Shown here in pieces: positions 55,494 through 63,992 of a stretch of 63,992 nt of DNA. The DNA lies in assembly GCA_902560685.1 (NCBI GenBank), contig CACEMT010000006.1, positions 1-63,992 on the forward strand. Direction: 5' to 3'. The position numbers and the translations under genes were made by a program. The notes beneath the pieces were generated by a model. It worked only from the letters and a program-made list of their open reading frames with translations. It was not told where the DNA came from and did not search any database. The stretch comes from an uncultured Pelagibacteraceae bacterium (GTDB lineage: Bacteria; Pseudomonadota; Alphaproteobacteria; Pelagibacterales; Pelagibacteraceae). How positions within the stretch are numbered: the stretch's first letter is position 1; each line of letters begins with the position of its first letter.

Positions 55494-56063
55494 TTATATT
55501 TTTTTACCTTTTATTTTTGCTATATCTTTAAAAAGCATTGAAAAAGCTTGCAGTAACATTAATAAAATACCAATTAACATTAAACTTTTTATTGGCCAAA
55601 CATAAGGTGCCCACGCTGTAAAAAGTTTTTGTTTAGTTTGAATGGTGTATTGTAAGCTTGTTATAGATCCATAAAATAAAATTATTAAATAGAAAATTAA
55701 AAACATACTTGTAAAAGCATCCATTTTTGCTTTCCCTCTTTCAGAAAGCCTTCCATAAAATAAATCCATTCTAACGTGATCATCAGTAATCATGGAATAA
55801 CCACCACCCAATAAATAATATGCAGTAATTGTAAATTGAGCCATCTCAATTATCCACATCAAAGGATAATTTATTATATTTCTAGTTACAAAAGAAAGAA
55901 TTAGCACAAACATCATAAAAAAAACTCCATACATAACTATTCTCCCAACTTTAATACAAATTGAATCTATAAATTTTACATAGTTAGAGATTAATTTTGG
56001 CATAGAGTTATTTTTTATGACAATTAAAATTAAAATTATAATTATTGCAAGAATTAAAATCAT
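55494..56063 (-). CDS. TRAP transporter small permease (DctQ family)
   Basis: A 189-residue membrane protein with four or five hydrophobic segments. The core has FVTRNIINYPLMWIIE, GGGYSMITDDHVRMDLFYGRL and two further segments, matching DctQ. Residues 1-17 add an extra hydrophobic stretch not usual in the family. A start at Met21 (56003) is an alternative, but neither start has a clear ribosome site. Confidence 0.9.
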   Translation of the reverse strand: MILILAIIIILILIVIKNNSMPKLISNYVKFIDSICIKVGRIVMYGVFFMMFVLILSFVTRNIINYPLMWIIEMAQFTITAYYLLGGGYSMITDDHVRMDLFYGRLSERGKAKMDAFTSMFLIFYLIILFYGSITSLQYTIQTKQKLFTAWAPYVWPIKSLMLIGILLMLLQAFSMLFKDIAKIKGKKI

Positions 56064-56121
56064 TGAATTAATATTTAGATAAGATAGATTTAATAAATTA
56101 TTTGAGGGATTTAAAAATAAT

Positions 56122-57462
56122 ATGAAAAAAGTAGCTATTATAGGAACAGGTCCTTGCGGGCTTTCTATGTTAAGATCTTTTGAACAAGCTGAAAAAAAAG
56201 GTGAAAAAATACCTGAAATAGTTTGTTTTGAAAAACAAGAAGATTGGGGTGGATTGTGGAACTATAGCTGGAGAACTGGATCTGATCAATACGGTGACCC
56301 TGTTCCCAACAGTATGTACAGGTATCTATGGTCAAATGGTCCAAAAGAATGTTTAGAATTTGCAGACTATTCATTTGATGAACACTTTGGAAAACCTATC
56401 CCATCATTTCCTCCTAGAGAAGTTTTATACGATTATATAACCGGCAGAGTAAAGAGAGGTAATCTAAAAAATAAAGTAAGATTTAGTACAAGTGTTTCTA
56501 AAGTTATTTTCAATGGAGATAAATTTGAAATTACTTCCCATGATAAAAAAAATGATAAATTTTCAAAAGATACTTTTGATTATGTAGTTGTATCAACTGG
56601 TCATTTTTCAGTTCCCTTTATTCCAGAATATCCAGGAATGAAATCTTTTCCAGGTAGAATAATGCATTCACATGATTTTAGAGATGCAGAGGAGTTTAGA
56701 GGAAAAAATGTTATTGTTTTAGGAAGCAGTTATTCAGCAGAAGATGTTGCTCTTCAATGCCACAAGTATGGAGCAAAAAGTGTAACTATAGGTTATAGAA
56801 ATAACCCAATGGGATTCAAATGGCCTAAAGGAGTAAAAGAAGTGCATTATTTAGATAAACTGGTTGGAAATAAAGCAATCTTTAAAGATGGGCATGAACA
56901 AGAAGCTGATGCGATAATTTTATGCTCTGGTTATCTTCATCATTTCCCATTTTTAACTGAGGATCTTAAGCTAAAAACTAGAAATAGATTATATCCACCA
57001 AAATTATATAAAGGTGTCGTATGGCAAGATAATCACAAATTACTTTATTTAGGTATGCAAGATCAATTTCATACTTTTAATATGTTTGATTGTCAGGCGT
57101 GGTATGCAAGGGATGTGATAATGGGTAAAAGTAAAATTCCAAATAGCTCAGAAATAGAAAAAGATATAAATAAATGGGTTGCTTTAGAAGAAAAATTAGA
57201 AAATCCAGATCAAATGATAGACTTTCAAACTGAATATACTAAAGAACTTCACGGGCTATCTGATTATCCAAAAATTGATTTTGAGTTAATTAGGAAACAT
57301 TTTAAAGAATGGGAACACCATAAAGTAGAAGATATTATGACATATAGAAATAAATCTTTTTCTTCACCTGTTACAGGATCTATTGCACCAATACATCACA
57401 CGCCTTGGGCAACAGCAATGGATGACTCTTCAAAAGTTTTTTTAAATCAACCAAAAAAATAG
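56122..57462 (+). CDS. tmm: Trimethylamine monooxygenase (bacterial flavin-containing monooxygenase)
   Basis: A 446-residue FAD/NADPH enzyme oxidising trimethylamine to its N-oxide. The FAD motif is GTGPCG (residues 8-13), the FMO signature FxGxxxHxxxF is complete at 176-186 (FPGRIMHSHDF), and the NADPH loop GSSYSAED is at 201-208. Long stretches fit known bacterial Tmm as I recall it, including NSMYRYLWSNGPKECLEFAD and the HHTPWATAMDDS end. It starts 58 bases from the divergent dctQ. Its stop is five bases from the gpsA stop. Confidence 0.9.
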   Translation: MKKVAIIGTGPCGLSMLRSFEQAEKKGEKIPEIVCFEKQEDWGGLWNYSWRTGSDQYGDPVPNSMYRYLWSNGPKECLEFADYSFDEHFGKPIPSFPPREVLYDYITGRVKRGNLKNKVRFSTSVSKVIFNGDKFEITSHDKKNDKFSKDTFDYVVVSTGHFSVPFIPEYPGMKSFPGRIMHSHDFRDAEEFRGKNVIVLGSSYSAEDVALQCHKYGAKSVTIGYRNNPMGFKWPKGVKEVHYLDKLVGNKAIFKDGHEQEADAIILCSGYLHHFPFLTEDLKLKTRNRLYPPKLYKGVVWQDNHKLLYLGMQDQFHTFNMFDCQAWYARDVIMGKSKIPNSSEIEKDINKWVALEEKLENPDQMIDFQTEYTKELHGLSDYPKIDFELIRKHFKEWEHHKVEDIMTYRNKSFSSPVTGSIAPIHHTPWATAMDDSSKVFLNQPKK

Positions 57463-57467
57463 AATAA

Positions 57468-58487
57468 TTACCAATCGATCTGTAATTTTTTGTTTTCACA
57501 AATACATTCTAGAATGCTAAATAAAAGTGGAAATTTACGTTTATCAAATTTTGCCATAAGTTTTGGTCCAATATCAAAAGCCAATTGTGCACCTTCAACT
57601 GTTATATTTTTCATAAATTTTTCTTTTGCCTCTTTATATAAATAACCTTGTCCTAAATATTTTCCCATTTGGCTATTTCTTCCGCCAGACACGCTTACAT
57701 ATATATCTCCCAAACCAGCTAGGCCATAAACAGACTCCGTTTTACCTGAATAATTATTAACAATTTCTACCATTTCAGAAATTGATCTATGAATTAAACT
57801 AGCAGCGGTATTTAAAAAATATTTTTCTTGGATTTCTTTTGAAGCTGCTGGATTACTTAATCCTTGTGAACCACCGATTAACATTGAATAAAGATTTTTT
57901 ATCGCCGAAGAAATTTCTATACCTTCTATATCATCTGATATTTCACATTTATAATATTCTGTTTGAATAAAATTCTGAATTTTTTGAGCCTCTTTAATAT
58001 TTTTATTTGCTATTATAGTTCCTGTTCTTATTTTATTTGCAAGGCCTGATGCCAAACATGGTCCTTTAACTGAAGAAATATTAACATTTTTATGACCGTT
58101 TTTTTTCAAAATCATTTCTAGTTTTTCAGTTAAAGTTGTAAGCTGATCATTAATTATTGAAAGACCTTTTGTTAGTAAAATTATAGGTGTGTTAGATTTA
58201 TAAAATTTTGAAATCTCATCACCTACCCAATCAATTCCAGCTGAGCTAACAGCAACTACGATTAAATCTAAATCTGTATCAGCAATTGCACTAAATTTTT
58301 CAATTTTAATATTTTTTGGCAAAATTACATTTAAACTTGGGTGCAAATTTTTATTGGATTTTATTGAAGAAATAAAATCATCTTCTAATGCTGAACCCAT
58401 TATAGTGACATCATTATTATTTTCTGCACACGGAATCGAAAAAGCAGATCCCATTGCTCCGGCGCCAATTATTAATATTTTTTTCAT
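57468..58487 (-). CDS. gpsA: Glycerol-3-phosphate dehydrogenase, NAD(P)-dependent
   Basis: A 339-residue enzyme linking dihydroxyacetone phosphate and sn-glycerol-3-phosphate. GAGAMGSAF binds the cofactor, SVKGPCLASG and SSAIKNLYSMLIGGSQG carry the catalytic Lys residues, and GLAGLGDIYVS is typical. It lies eight bases downstream of glpK. With glpK it would connect glycerol to central metabolism or phospholipids. It ends close to the convergent tmm gene. Confidence 0.9.
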   Translation of the reverse strand: MKKILIIGAGAMGSAFSIPCAENNNDVTIMGSALEDDFISSIKSNKNLHPSLNVILPKNIKIEKFSAIADTDLDLIVVAVSSAGIDWVGDEISKFYKSNTPIILLTKGLSIINDQLTTLTEKLEMILKKNGHKNVNISSVKGPCLASGLANKIRTGTIIANKNIKEAQKIQNFIQTEYYKCEISDDIEGIEISSAIKNLYSMLIGGSQGLSNPAASKEIQEKYFLNTAASLIHRSISEMVEIVNNYSGKTESVYGLAGLGDIYVSVSGGRNSQMGKYLGQGYLYKEAKEKFMKNITVEGAQLAFDIGPKLMAKFDKRKFPLLFSILECICENKKLQIDW

Positions 58488-58495
58488 AGCTAAAA

Positions 58496-59974
58496 TTATG
58501 CTAAAGTTTTTCTAATTGCTTGTTTCCATCCTTGCAATAAATTATTTCTCAATGATTTATTAAGTTTTGGAGAAAAAACTCTATCTTTTTTCCACTTAAC
58601 TTGAATTTCATTCAAAGATTTAAATTCTCCAATCTGATATCCGGCTAAAAGTGCAGCTCCTAAGGCTGTTGTTTCCAGAGTTTTTGGTCTAATTACATTT
58701 AAATTTATTATATCTGATAAAAATTGAGCAAACCAATTGTTCGCCACCATTCCTCCATCAACTTTAATCAATTTAGGGTTAAGTCCATCTTTTTTCATTG
58801 CATCAAACAAATCATAACTTTGATAAGCAACAGATTCTACAACAGCTCTGACTAAAGTTTTCCAATCACTGTTTCTTGTTAAACCAGTAATGACTCCTCT
58901 TGCATCTGGTCTCCAATAAGGAGCACCTATTCCACTAAATGCTGGAACTACATACACACCTTCATTATTTTTTTTTGATTTTGCAATATTTTCTGTTTCA
59001 TATGCATTATTGATTAGTTTTATTTTATCTCTAAGCCATTGTATTCCTGCTCCAGCAATAAAAATTGAACCTTCTAATGCATAAGTATTTTTTCCATTTA
59101 TTCGATAACAAATTGTGGTCAATAATTTATTTTTTGAAAAAATTTTCTTTGAACCAGTATTCATTATTACAAATGCACCAGTGCCATAAGTACTCTTGAT
59201 TGAACCTTTTTGAAAACAAGATTGACCAATTGCTGCTGCTTGCTGATCTCCTAAAACTGCAGATATAGGGATTTCTTGTCCGATAATTTTTTTATCTAAA
59301 CTTCCAAAACTATCAGCTGAATTTTTTACTTCTGGAAGAATTTTGTGAGATATCTTTAATTTTTTCAATATATTTTTATCCCATTGATTTGTATTTATAT
59401 TGTATAACATTGTTCTGGATGCATTAGTTGCTTCAGTTAAATGTTTTTTTCCTTTAGTGAGCTTCCAAATTAAAAAAGTATCAATGGTTCCAAATAGTAA
59501 ATTATTTGATTTTAATAATCTTTTTGATTCTTTTACATTATCTAATATCCATCTAATTTTTGTTGCTGAAAAATATGGATCGATAAATAAGCCAGTTTTT
59601 TTTCTAATAATATTTTCATAATTATTTTTTTTTAAATTTTGGCAAAATTGTTTTGTACGTCTATCCTGCCAAACAATAGCATTGTAAATTGGTTTGCCAT
59701 TTTTTTTATTCCAGAGGATAGTTGTTTCTCTCTGATTGGTAATTCCAATACTTAATATTTTTCCTTTTAACTTCTTTGCTTTTTGTATAACTTTTTTTAA
59801 TGATTTGAGTGTAGTCTTCCAAATCTCATTTGGATTATGTTCTACCCAACCATTTTTTGGAAAATATTGTTTAAATTCAAACTGTGATATAAATTTTGTG
59901 TTACCTTTAGTATCAAACAAAATTACTCTTGTTGAAGTAGTGCCTTGGTCAATAGCAACAAGAAATTTTTTCAC
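58496..59974 (-). CDS. glpK: Glycerol kinase
   Basis: A 492-residue FGGY-family kinase making glycerol-3-phosphate. It has AIDQGTTSTRVILFD at the N-terminus, TNQRETTILW, a YNAIVWQDRRT stretch, and the C-terminal KVDGGMVANNWFAQFLSD motif. The length is standard. It sits between the ABC permease gene (four bases) and gpsA (eight bases), so all three probably share one mRNA. Confidence 0.95.
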   Translation of the reverse strand: MKKFLVAIDQGTTSTRVILFDTKGNTKFISQFEFKQYFPKNGWVEHNPNEIWKTTLKSLKKVIQKAKKLKGKILSIGITNQRETTILWNKKNGKPIYNAIVWQDRRTKQFCQNLKKNNYENIIRKKTGLFIDPYFSATKIRWILDNVKESKRLLKSNNLLFGTIDTFLIWKLTKGKKHLTEATNASRTMLYNINTNQWDKNILKKLKISHKILPEVKNSADSFGSLDKKIIGQEIPISAVLGDQQAAAIGQSCFQKGSIKSTYGTGAFVIMNTGSKKIFSKNKLLTTICYRINGKNTYALEGSIFIAGAGIQWLRDKIKLINNAYETENIAKSKKNNEGVYVVPAFSGIGAPYWRPDARGVITGLTRNSDWKTLVRAVVESVAYQSYDLFDAMKKDGLNPKLIKVDGGMVANNWFAQFLSDIINLNVIRPKTLETTALGAALLAGYQIGEFKSLNEIQVKWKKDRVFSPKLNKSLRNNLLQGWKQAIRKTLA

Positions 59975-59978
59975 AATT

Positions 59979-62132
59979 TTAATTTATGCCAAGGTGTTTT
60001 TTTCTTTTCTCTACCCAGGTTCTAATTAAATTATCAAATATTAAACCTATGAAAGCAACGCAAATTCCAAGTGTGAATCCTATACCTGCCCCTTTTTTAT
60101 CTGATAATGCTTTTAAAATATATTGTCCTAAATCTTCAGTTCCAATAAAAGCTCCAATGATCACCATAAACAATGCAAATACAATTGTTTGGTTTAAGCC
60201 AAGCATCATGTGAGGAAATGCTAAAGGAAATTCTATTTTAGTCAATCTTTGGAATTTATTTACACCTGACATTGTTGCAGCATCATGTAAACCAACTGGA
60301 ACACTTCTAAGACCTTCAATTGTATAACGTGTTGCAGGTATTGTTGCATAAACTATAACTGCAATTAAAACTGATGTGTCAGTTATACCAAAAAGCATCA
60401 TCACTGGAATTAAGTATACAAAAGAAGGAAAAGTTTGAAATATATCACAAACCCCCAGCATAAAACTTGCGGAATGTTTGTTTTGAAAACATAAAGTTCC
60501 AACTGTAAAACCAATTAAACAAGATACAATAACTCCAAAAGTTGCCATATATGCTGTCACTAATGCTCTATCCCACCATGGACTTAAGGCTATAAATAAA
60601 GTCAATCCACAAACAACTAATGCTGAACGAATTCCACCAATTAAATATCCCGCTCCAACAACCAAAACTAATGTGGCAACCGCAGGCATTCTTAAATATA
60701 AAGCTCTCATTGGCTGAAGCACATCTTGAATCAACCATGTATTAAATGCTTTTATATACACAAAGAATGTATCAAAAATCCAGTCAACACCTTTATTCCA
60801 AAAATCTGCTGTTGATATTCCTTTGTTATGTGGAACTTCAAATAAATAGTTGTAACTACCTTTAAACAAAAAAGTTCCAACATAAGCAAGTAAAATTCCT
60901 ATAATTACTGTTGCAACAAAAAATAAAATATTTTTATTTCTTTGATAGAATGTCAGATTACCGAAATAGTCTGTTTGTTTATTTGCCCAAGCCAAAGACA
61001 TTTTATCTAAAAGAATTGCAATTAAACTAATACACAATCCAGCTTCCAAAGCTAAACCGATATTGAGTTGGTTTAAGGCTAATAATAAATTAAACCCCAA
61101 ACCTTTTGCACCTATAAATGCAGAAATAACAGCCATAGAGAAACAAACCATTATGACTTGGTTTACTCCAATTAAGATATCTCTTCTTGCAGTTGGAATT
61201 AATACTTTAAACATCAGTTGCCAATTATTACACCCACTCATTCTACCTGCTTCAATAACTTCTGGTGGTATTGCTCTTAAACCTAATATAGTTAATAATA
61301 TCATTGGTGGTACAGCAACAACCATAGTTATAATTACTGCAGCATGATCACCAACTCCAAAAAGAACAAGTGCAGGAACCAATACCGCATATTGTGGCAT
61401 TGTTTGCATAACTAAAAGTATTGGATATAAAGCTTTCTCAACACGTTTGCTTTTAAATGCTGCTATACCTAACCCTAAGCCAAAAATAAATGATAGTGGT
61501 GCTGCAACTAATATAAATGAAAGAGTTTGCATGGAAGGTTTCCATTGACCAAAAATAGAAATGTAAACCATAACTAAACCGGCAAACAAAGCTAGACCTT
61601 TGCCACTTAGTTTATAAGCAAGTATTGCTGAACCCGCAGCAACAATAGTCCATGGTAAACCTGGTAGCTCTGCCCAAGGGTTTTTGTCTATCCAATCCCA
61701 GCTGGTAAATGCAACAATAGTTTCAAGTCCACCTAATAAAATCTCTCTAATCAGTTCTATTAGAAACGTCATAAAAGCAGTTAAATTTCTACTTATTTGT
61801 AAAACTAAAGGCCGAGTTCTGAATTCTTGAGTATCTTCGTTCCAAAATTCAATTGGCATCCATTCATTCATTAAGAAAAATAATGAATCATTTATCCAAA
61901 TAGGTAACCATCCAAGCAATGGAGGCAATCTCCAAAAGACATCAAAAGCGTAATATCTTACTTCTTTACCGAGAAAAACAAAAGAGCTTTGGTTTGGATC
62001 TTTAACAAATTCTGCTTGGCCTCTTATAAATTTATATGTTTCAGGAACATCAATCGCAAAGCATAAAGCAAAAAATACAATCAATAAAAATAACCATTGA
62101 AATAACTTTGGATATTTTTTTATTAATTCCAT
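59979..62132 (-). CDS. proW: Betaine/proline-type ABC transporter permease, two fused permease domains
   Basis: A 717-residue membrane protein with two binding-protein-dependent permease domains (about 190-390 and 520-705). Each has an EAA-type loop facing the ATPase: EAGRMSGCNNWQLMFKV in the first half and DAATMSGVNKFQRLTKI in the second. Most ProW proteins have one such domain and act as dimers, so this is an internal duplication. The ATPase gene is three bases upstream, while glpK follows after four bases. Candidate substrates include glycine betaine, TMAO, proline betaine or other osmolytes. Confidence 0.9.
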   Translation of the reverse strand: MELIKKYPKLFQWLFLLIVFFALCFAIDVPETYKFIRGQAEFVKDPNQSSFVFLGKEVRYYAFDVFWRLPPLLGWLPIWINDSLFFLMNEWMPIEFWNEDTQEFRTRPLVLQISRNLTAFMTFLIELIREILLGGLETIVAFTSWDWIDKNPWAELPGLPWTIVAAGSAILAYKLSGKGLALFAGLVMVYISIFGQWKPSMQTLSFILVAAPLSFIFGLGLGIAAFKSKRVEKALYPILLVMQTMPQYAVLVPALVLFGVGDHAAVIITMVVAVPPMILLTILGLRAIPPEVIEAGRMSGCNNWQLMFKVLIPTARRDILIGVNQVIMVCFSMAVISAFIGAKGLGFNLLLALNQLNIGLALEAGLCISLIAILLDKMSLAWANKQTDYFGNLTFYQRNKNILFFVATVIIGILLAYVGTFLFKGSYNYLFEVPHNKGISTADFWNKGVDWIFDTFFVYIKAFNTWLIQDVLQPMRALYLRMPAVATLVLVVGAGYLIGGIRSALVVCGLTLFIALSPWWDRALVTAYMATFGVIVSCLIGFTVGTLCFQNKHSASFMLGVCDIFQTFPSFVYLIPVMMLFGITDTSVLIAVIVYATIPATRYTIEGLRSVPVGLHDAATMSGVNKFQRLTKIEFPLAFPHMMLGLNQTIVFALFMVIIGAFIGTEDLGQYILKALSDKKGAGIGFTLGICVAFIGLIFDNLIRTWVEKRKKHLGIN

Positions 62133-62135
62133 GAT

Positions 62136-63167
62136 TTAATTATTATTTTTTCTTCCTCCAAAAACTGTATTAATTATTTTTGTTGGATTAATAGAGCCTA
62201 CAATTTTGTTATTATTATCTATAACTGCTACTGATTTTTCTTGTGTTAAAATTTTTTCAGCAACATTTTCAATAATTTCGTCTTTTGAAACCTTCAAATC
62301 ACCCAAATTATCAGTGGTAGATGGTTCCATTACATCTTCTATTAATAGAACTTTTTCTCTAGGTACTTCTTCAGTAAATTTCCTTACATATTCAGTTGCT
62401 GGATTTAAAACAATATTTGCAGGTGTGTCTAGCTGTTCAATTATTCCATCTTTCATAATAGCAATACGATCAGCAAGTTTTAGAGCCTCATCAAAATCAT
62501 GAGTAATAAACATAATTGTTTTTTGTAATTTATCTTGAAGTCTTAAAAACTCATCCTGCATTTCTTTTCTAATTAGTGGGTCTAATGCAGAAAAAGGTTC
62601 ATCCAAAAACCAAATATCTGGCTCTACTGCTAATGATCTCGCAATACCTACTCTCTGTTGTTGACCTCCAGAAAGTTCTCTTGGAAAATAGTTTTCTCTT
62701 CCATCAAGACCAACAAGTTTAACCATATCCATTGCTTTACTAATACTATCTTCAGTTTTAATTCCCTTAATTTGGAGCGGGAAAGCAATATTTTCTACAA
62801 CTGTTTTATGAGGAAGTAGAGCAAAACTCTGAAAAACCATTCCCATTTTATTTCTTCTAAGCTCTATTAGTTCTTTATTGTTTAATTGAAGTAAATCTTG
62901 ACCTTCTATAAAAATTTTTCCACCTGTTGCATCAGTTAATCTAGAAATACATCTTAGCAAAGTCGATTTTCCTGATCCGGATAAACCCATTACAACTAAC
63001 ATTTCTCCCTTTGAAACTTCAAATGAAGCATTGTTAACACCTACTATGCATCCATTTTCCTGAAAAGTTTTTGCGTCTACATTGCCATTTGAATCTTGAA
63101 GCATTTTTTTGGCATTTTCTCCAAAAATTTTATAAACAGCTTCACATTTAATTACTGGTTCAGACAT
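62136..63167 (-). CDS. proV: Betaine/proline-type ABC transporter ATPase with a CBS-like tail
   Basis: A 343-residue ATP-binding subunit. The Walker A motif is GLSGSGKST, the signature is LSGGQQQRVGIA, and Walker B with the D-loop is IWFLDEPFSALD; the switch His is in THDFDEA. After about residue 265 a short CBS-like regulatory region follows, as in ProV/OpuAA, where it senses ionic strength. The usual substrate-binding gene (proX) is absent from both sides within the window. Confidence 0.93.
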   Translation of the reverse strand: MSEPVIKCEAVYKIFGENAKKMLQDSNGNVDAKTFQENGCIVGVNNASFEVSKGEMLVVMGLSGSGKSTLLRCISRLTDATGGKIFIEGQDLLQLNNKELIELRRNKMGMVFQSFALLPHKTVVENIAFPLQIKGIKTEDSISKAMDMVKLVGLDGRENYFPRELSGGQQQRVGIARSLAVEPDIWFLDEPFSALDPLIRKEMQDEFLRLQDKLQKTIMFITHDFDEALKLADRIAIMKDGIIEQLDTPANIVLNPATEYVRKFTEEVPREKVLLIEDVMEPSTTDNLGDLKVSKDEIIENVAEKILTQEKSVAVIDNNNKIVGSINPTKIINTVFGGRKNNN

Positions 63168-63232
63168 AAATTTTAATAAAGTTATACGAAATTAAGATAA
63201 AATAAAATCTATATAATTTGTTCATTTCCTCC

Positions 63233-63784
63233 TTAAAAATTTTTAATAAAATAAACCCTTGTATCAATACCGGTGCTTAAAAAACTTAAAACCTCTCCAC
63301 TTACATTTGCTGTTCTATTTACTCCTACATTTGCACCACTAACAGTGTAACCAGCAAAGCATTTATTTTTCTCTTTATCCCATTTAACATACGTTTCATC
63401 AATTTTATTACCATTGATGGTATATAGTTCGTAAGCTTCATAATTTAAAAAATGAGCAGCCATGATAGCACGTTGAGGAAGAAGTTTTGTTGCATTACAA
63501 ACTGCTTCATATAGTTCATCAGTCAATCTAAAGTTATCTGTTCCATCAAATGTTACTAAGATACCTGATGGAAGTTGGGATATAAGTGCATTAAGTTTTT
63601 TTTCTTCTGCAATTCTTTCTTCTTCTAATTTCATTTTTTTAATTAATTCATCTCCTCCTCCCCAATAAATATTTAAAATACCAAAAGATAAAATTATAAT
63701 AAGTGTTAAGATAAGCAGACCACCAAATTGCTTTGTTGTTTCAGGCAATTCTTTTAATCTGTTTATATAATTATTTTTTATCAT
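63233..63784 (-). CDS. Membrane-anchored protein of unknown function
   Basis: A 183-residue protein with one hydrophobic segment (about 22-45), then a charged helix (about 47-68) and a likely extracytoplasmic domain with two Cys residues (VCNATK and NKCFAGY). No known family is recognised. Its start lies eight bases after the stop of the MORN-repeat gene, and proV follows after 65 bases. It may belong to either unit. Confidence 0.6.
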   Translation of the reverse strand: MIKNNYINRLKELPETTKQFGGLLILTLIIILSFGILNIYWGGGDELIKKMKLEEERIAEEKKLNALISQLPSGILVTFDGTDNFRLTDELYEAVCNATKLLPQRAIMAAHFLNYEAYELYTINGNKIDETYVKWDKEKNKCFAGYTVSGANVGVNRTANVSGEVLSFLSTGIDTRVYFIKNF

Positions 63785-63792
63785 TATTTTAA

Positions 63793-63992
63793 TTATTCTT
63801 GTAATTTTCCATTAATCCAGGTGCCTGTTTTTTCCTTACCATCAGACCAAGTAAAAGTTCCTTTCCCATTCATAAAACCATTGGCCCATTCTCCAACATA
63901 CGTTGCGCCGTTTGGAAAAGTTAAAGTACCTTGCCCACTCCACTCGCTATTCTTAAATTCACCTTTATAAATATATCCATTAGGCCAAGTTT
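63793..63992 (-). CDS. MORN-repeat protein, C-terminal fragment
   Basis: The last 66 codons of a reading frame cut by the right edge. They contain three MORN-type repeats with the pattern YxGEWxNGxxxGxGTxT: GYIYKGEFKN, TYVGEWANG and a closing KTGTWINGK. MORN repeats often sit on membrane-associated proteins. No N-terminus is visible, so length and export cannot be judged. Confidence 0.8.
   Translation of the reverse strand, partial: TWPNGYIYKGEFKNSEWSGQGTLTFPNGATYVGEWANGFMNGKGTFTWSDGKEKTGTWINGKLQE

Overview
The window looks like a piece of a streamlined, AT-rich alphaproteobacterial chromosome, most likely SAR11 (Pelagibacterales). The reasons are the very low GC, the near absence of spacer DNA (longest gene-free stretch 154 bases, at 41747-41900), many 1-8 base gene overlaps, several stop codons that nearly or exactly abut, and the gene content: a 2-methylcitrate cycle, class II DAHP synthase, trimethylamine monooxygenase, TRAP and betaine-type transporters, and a BolA-glutaredoxin pair. 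I see no tRNA, rRNA, insertion sequence, prophage or CRISPR array.

Region 1 (1-15997) is the unusual part. It holds eight exported proteins in three transcription units. The left unit (minus strand, 8996 to 1) has two giant proteins ending in caspase-fold (peptidase C14) domains and a third, cut by the window edge, with the same leader. One giant protein is a polyamine-type periplasmic binding protein fused to a caspase. The middle unit (plus strand, 9069-12990) encodes a TPR plus trypsin-like serine protease, a DUF4384-like protein and a coiled-coil protein with an LPP20-like end. The right unit (minus strand, 15997 to 12992) encodes a two-SHOCT, Ala-rich-tail protein and a third caspase. 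The units share leaders, an Ig-like module, SHOCT-like helices and coiled-coil repeats, so I read them as one cell-envelope proteolytic system.

Region 2 (16089-26833) is housekeeping: an SGNH hydrolase-like protein, a gamma-glutamylcyclotransferase-like protein and CinA on the minus strand, then sfsA-map-purB-purC-purS-purQ-purL-bolA-grxD on the plus strand, facing rpsD and a TrmJ-like methyltransferase.

Region 3 (26833-34502, minus strand) carries cimA, cysS, nadE, class II DAHP synthase, glmS and a stand-alone GlmU acetyltransferase domain. Region 4 (34534-45833) has gph, prpDBC, nrdAB (no ATP cone, tyrosyl-radical class Ia), a phosphohexomutase, a TauE/SafE permease, dusA and rpoZ with a long acidic tail.

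Region 5 (45876-57462) is a catabolic and transport zone: an MFS carrier, a beta-hydroxyacid dehydrogenase, a flavin-oxidase-like protein, a glutamine amidotransferase, an iron alcohol dehydrogenase, an aldehyde dehydrogenase, an SDR, a Tat-exported TRAP transporter and tmm. Region 6 (57468-63992, minus strand) is a tight proV-proW-glpK-gpsA unit with no binding-protein gene in view, preceded by a membrane-anchored unknown and a MORN-repeat protein cut by the right edge.
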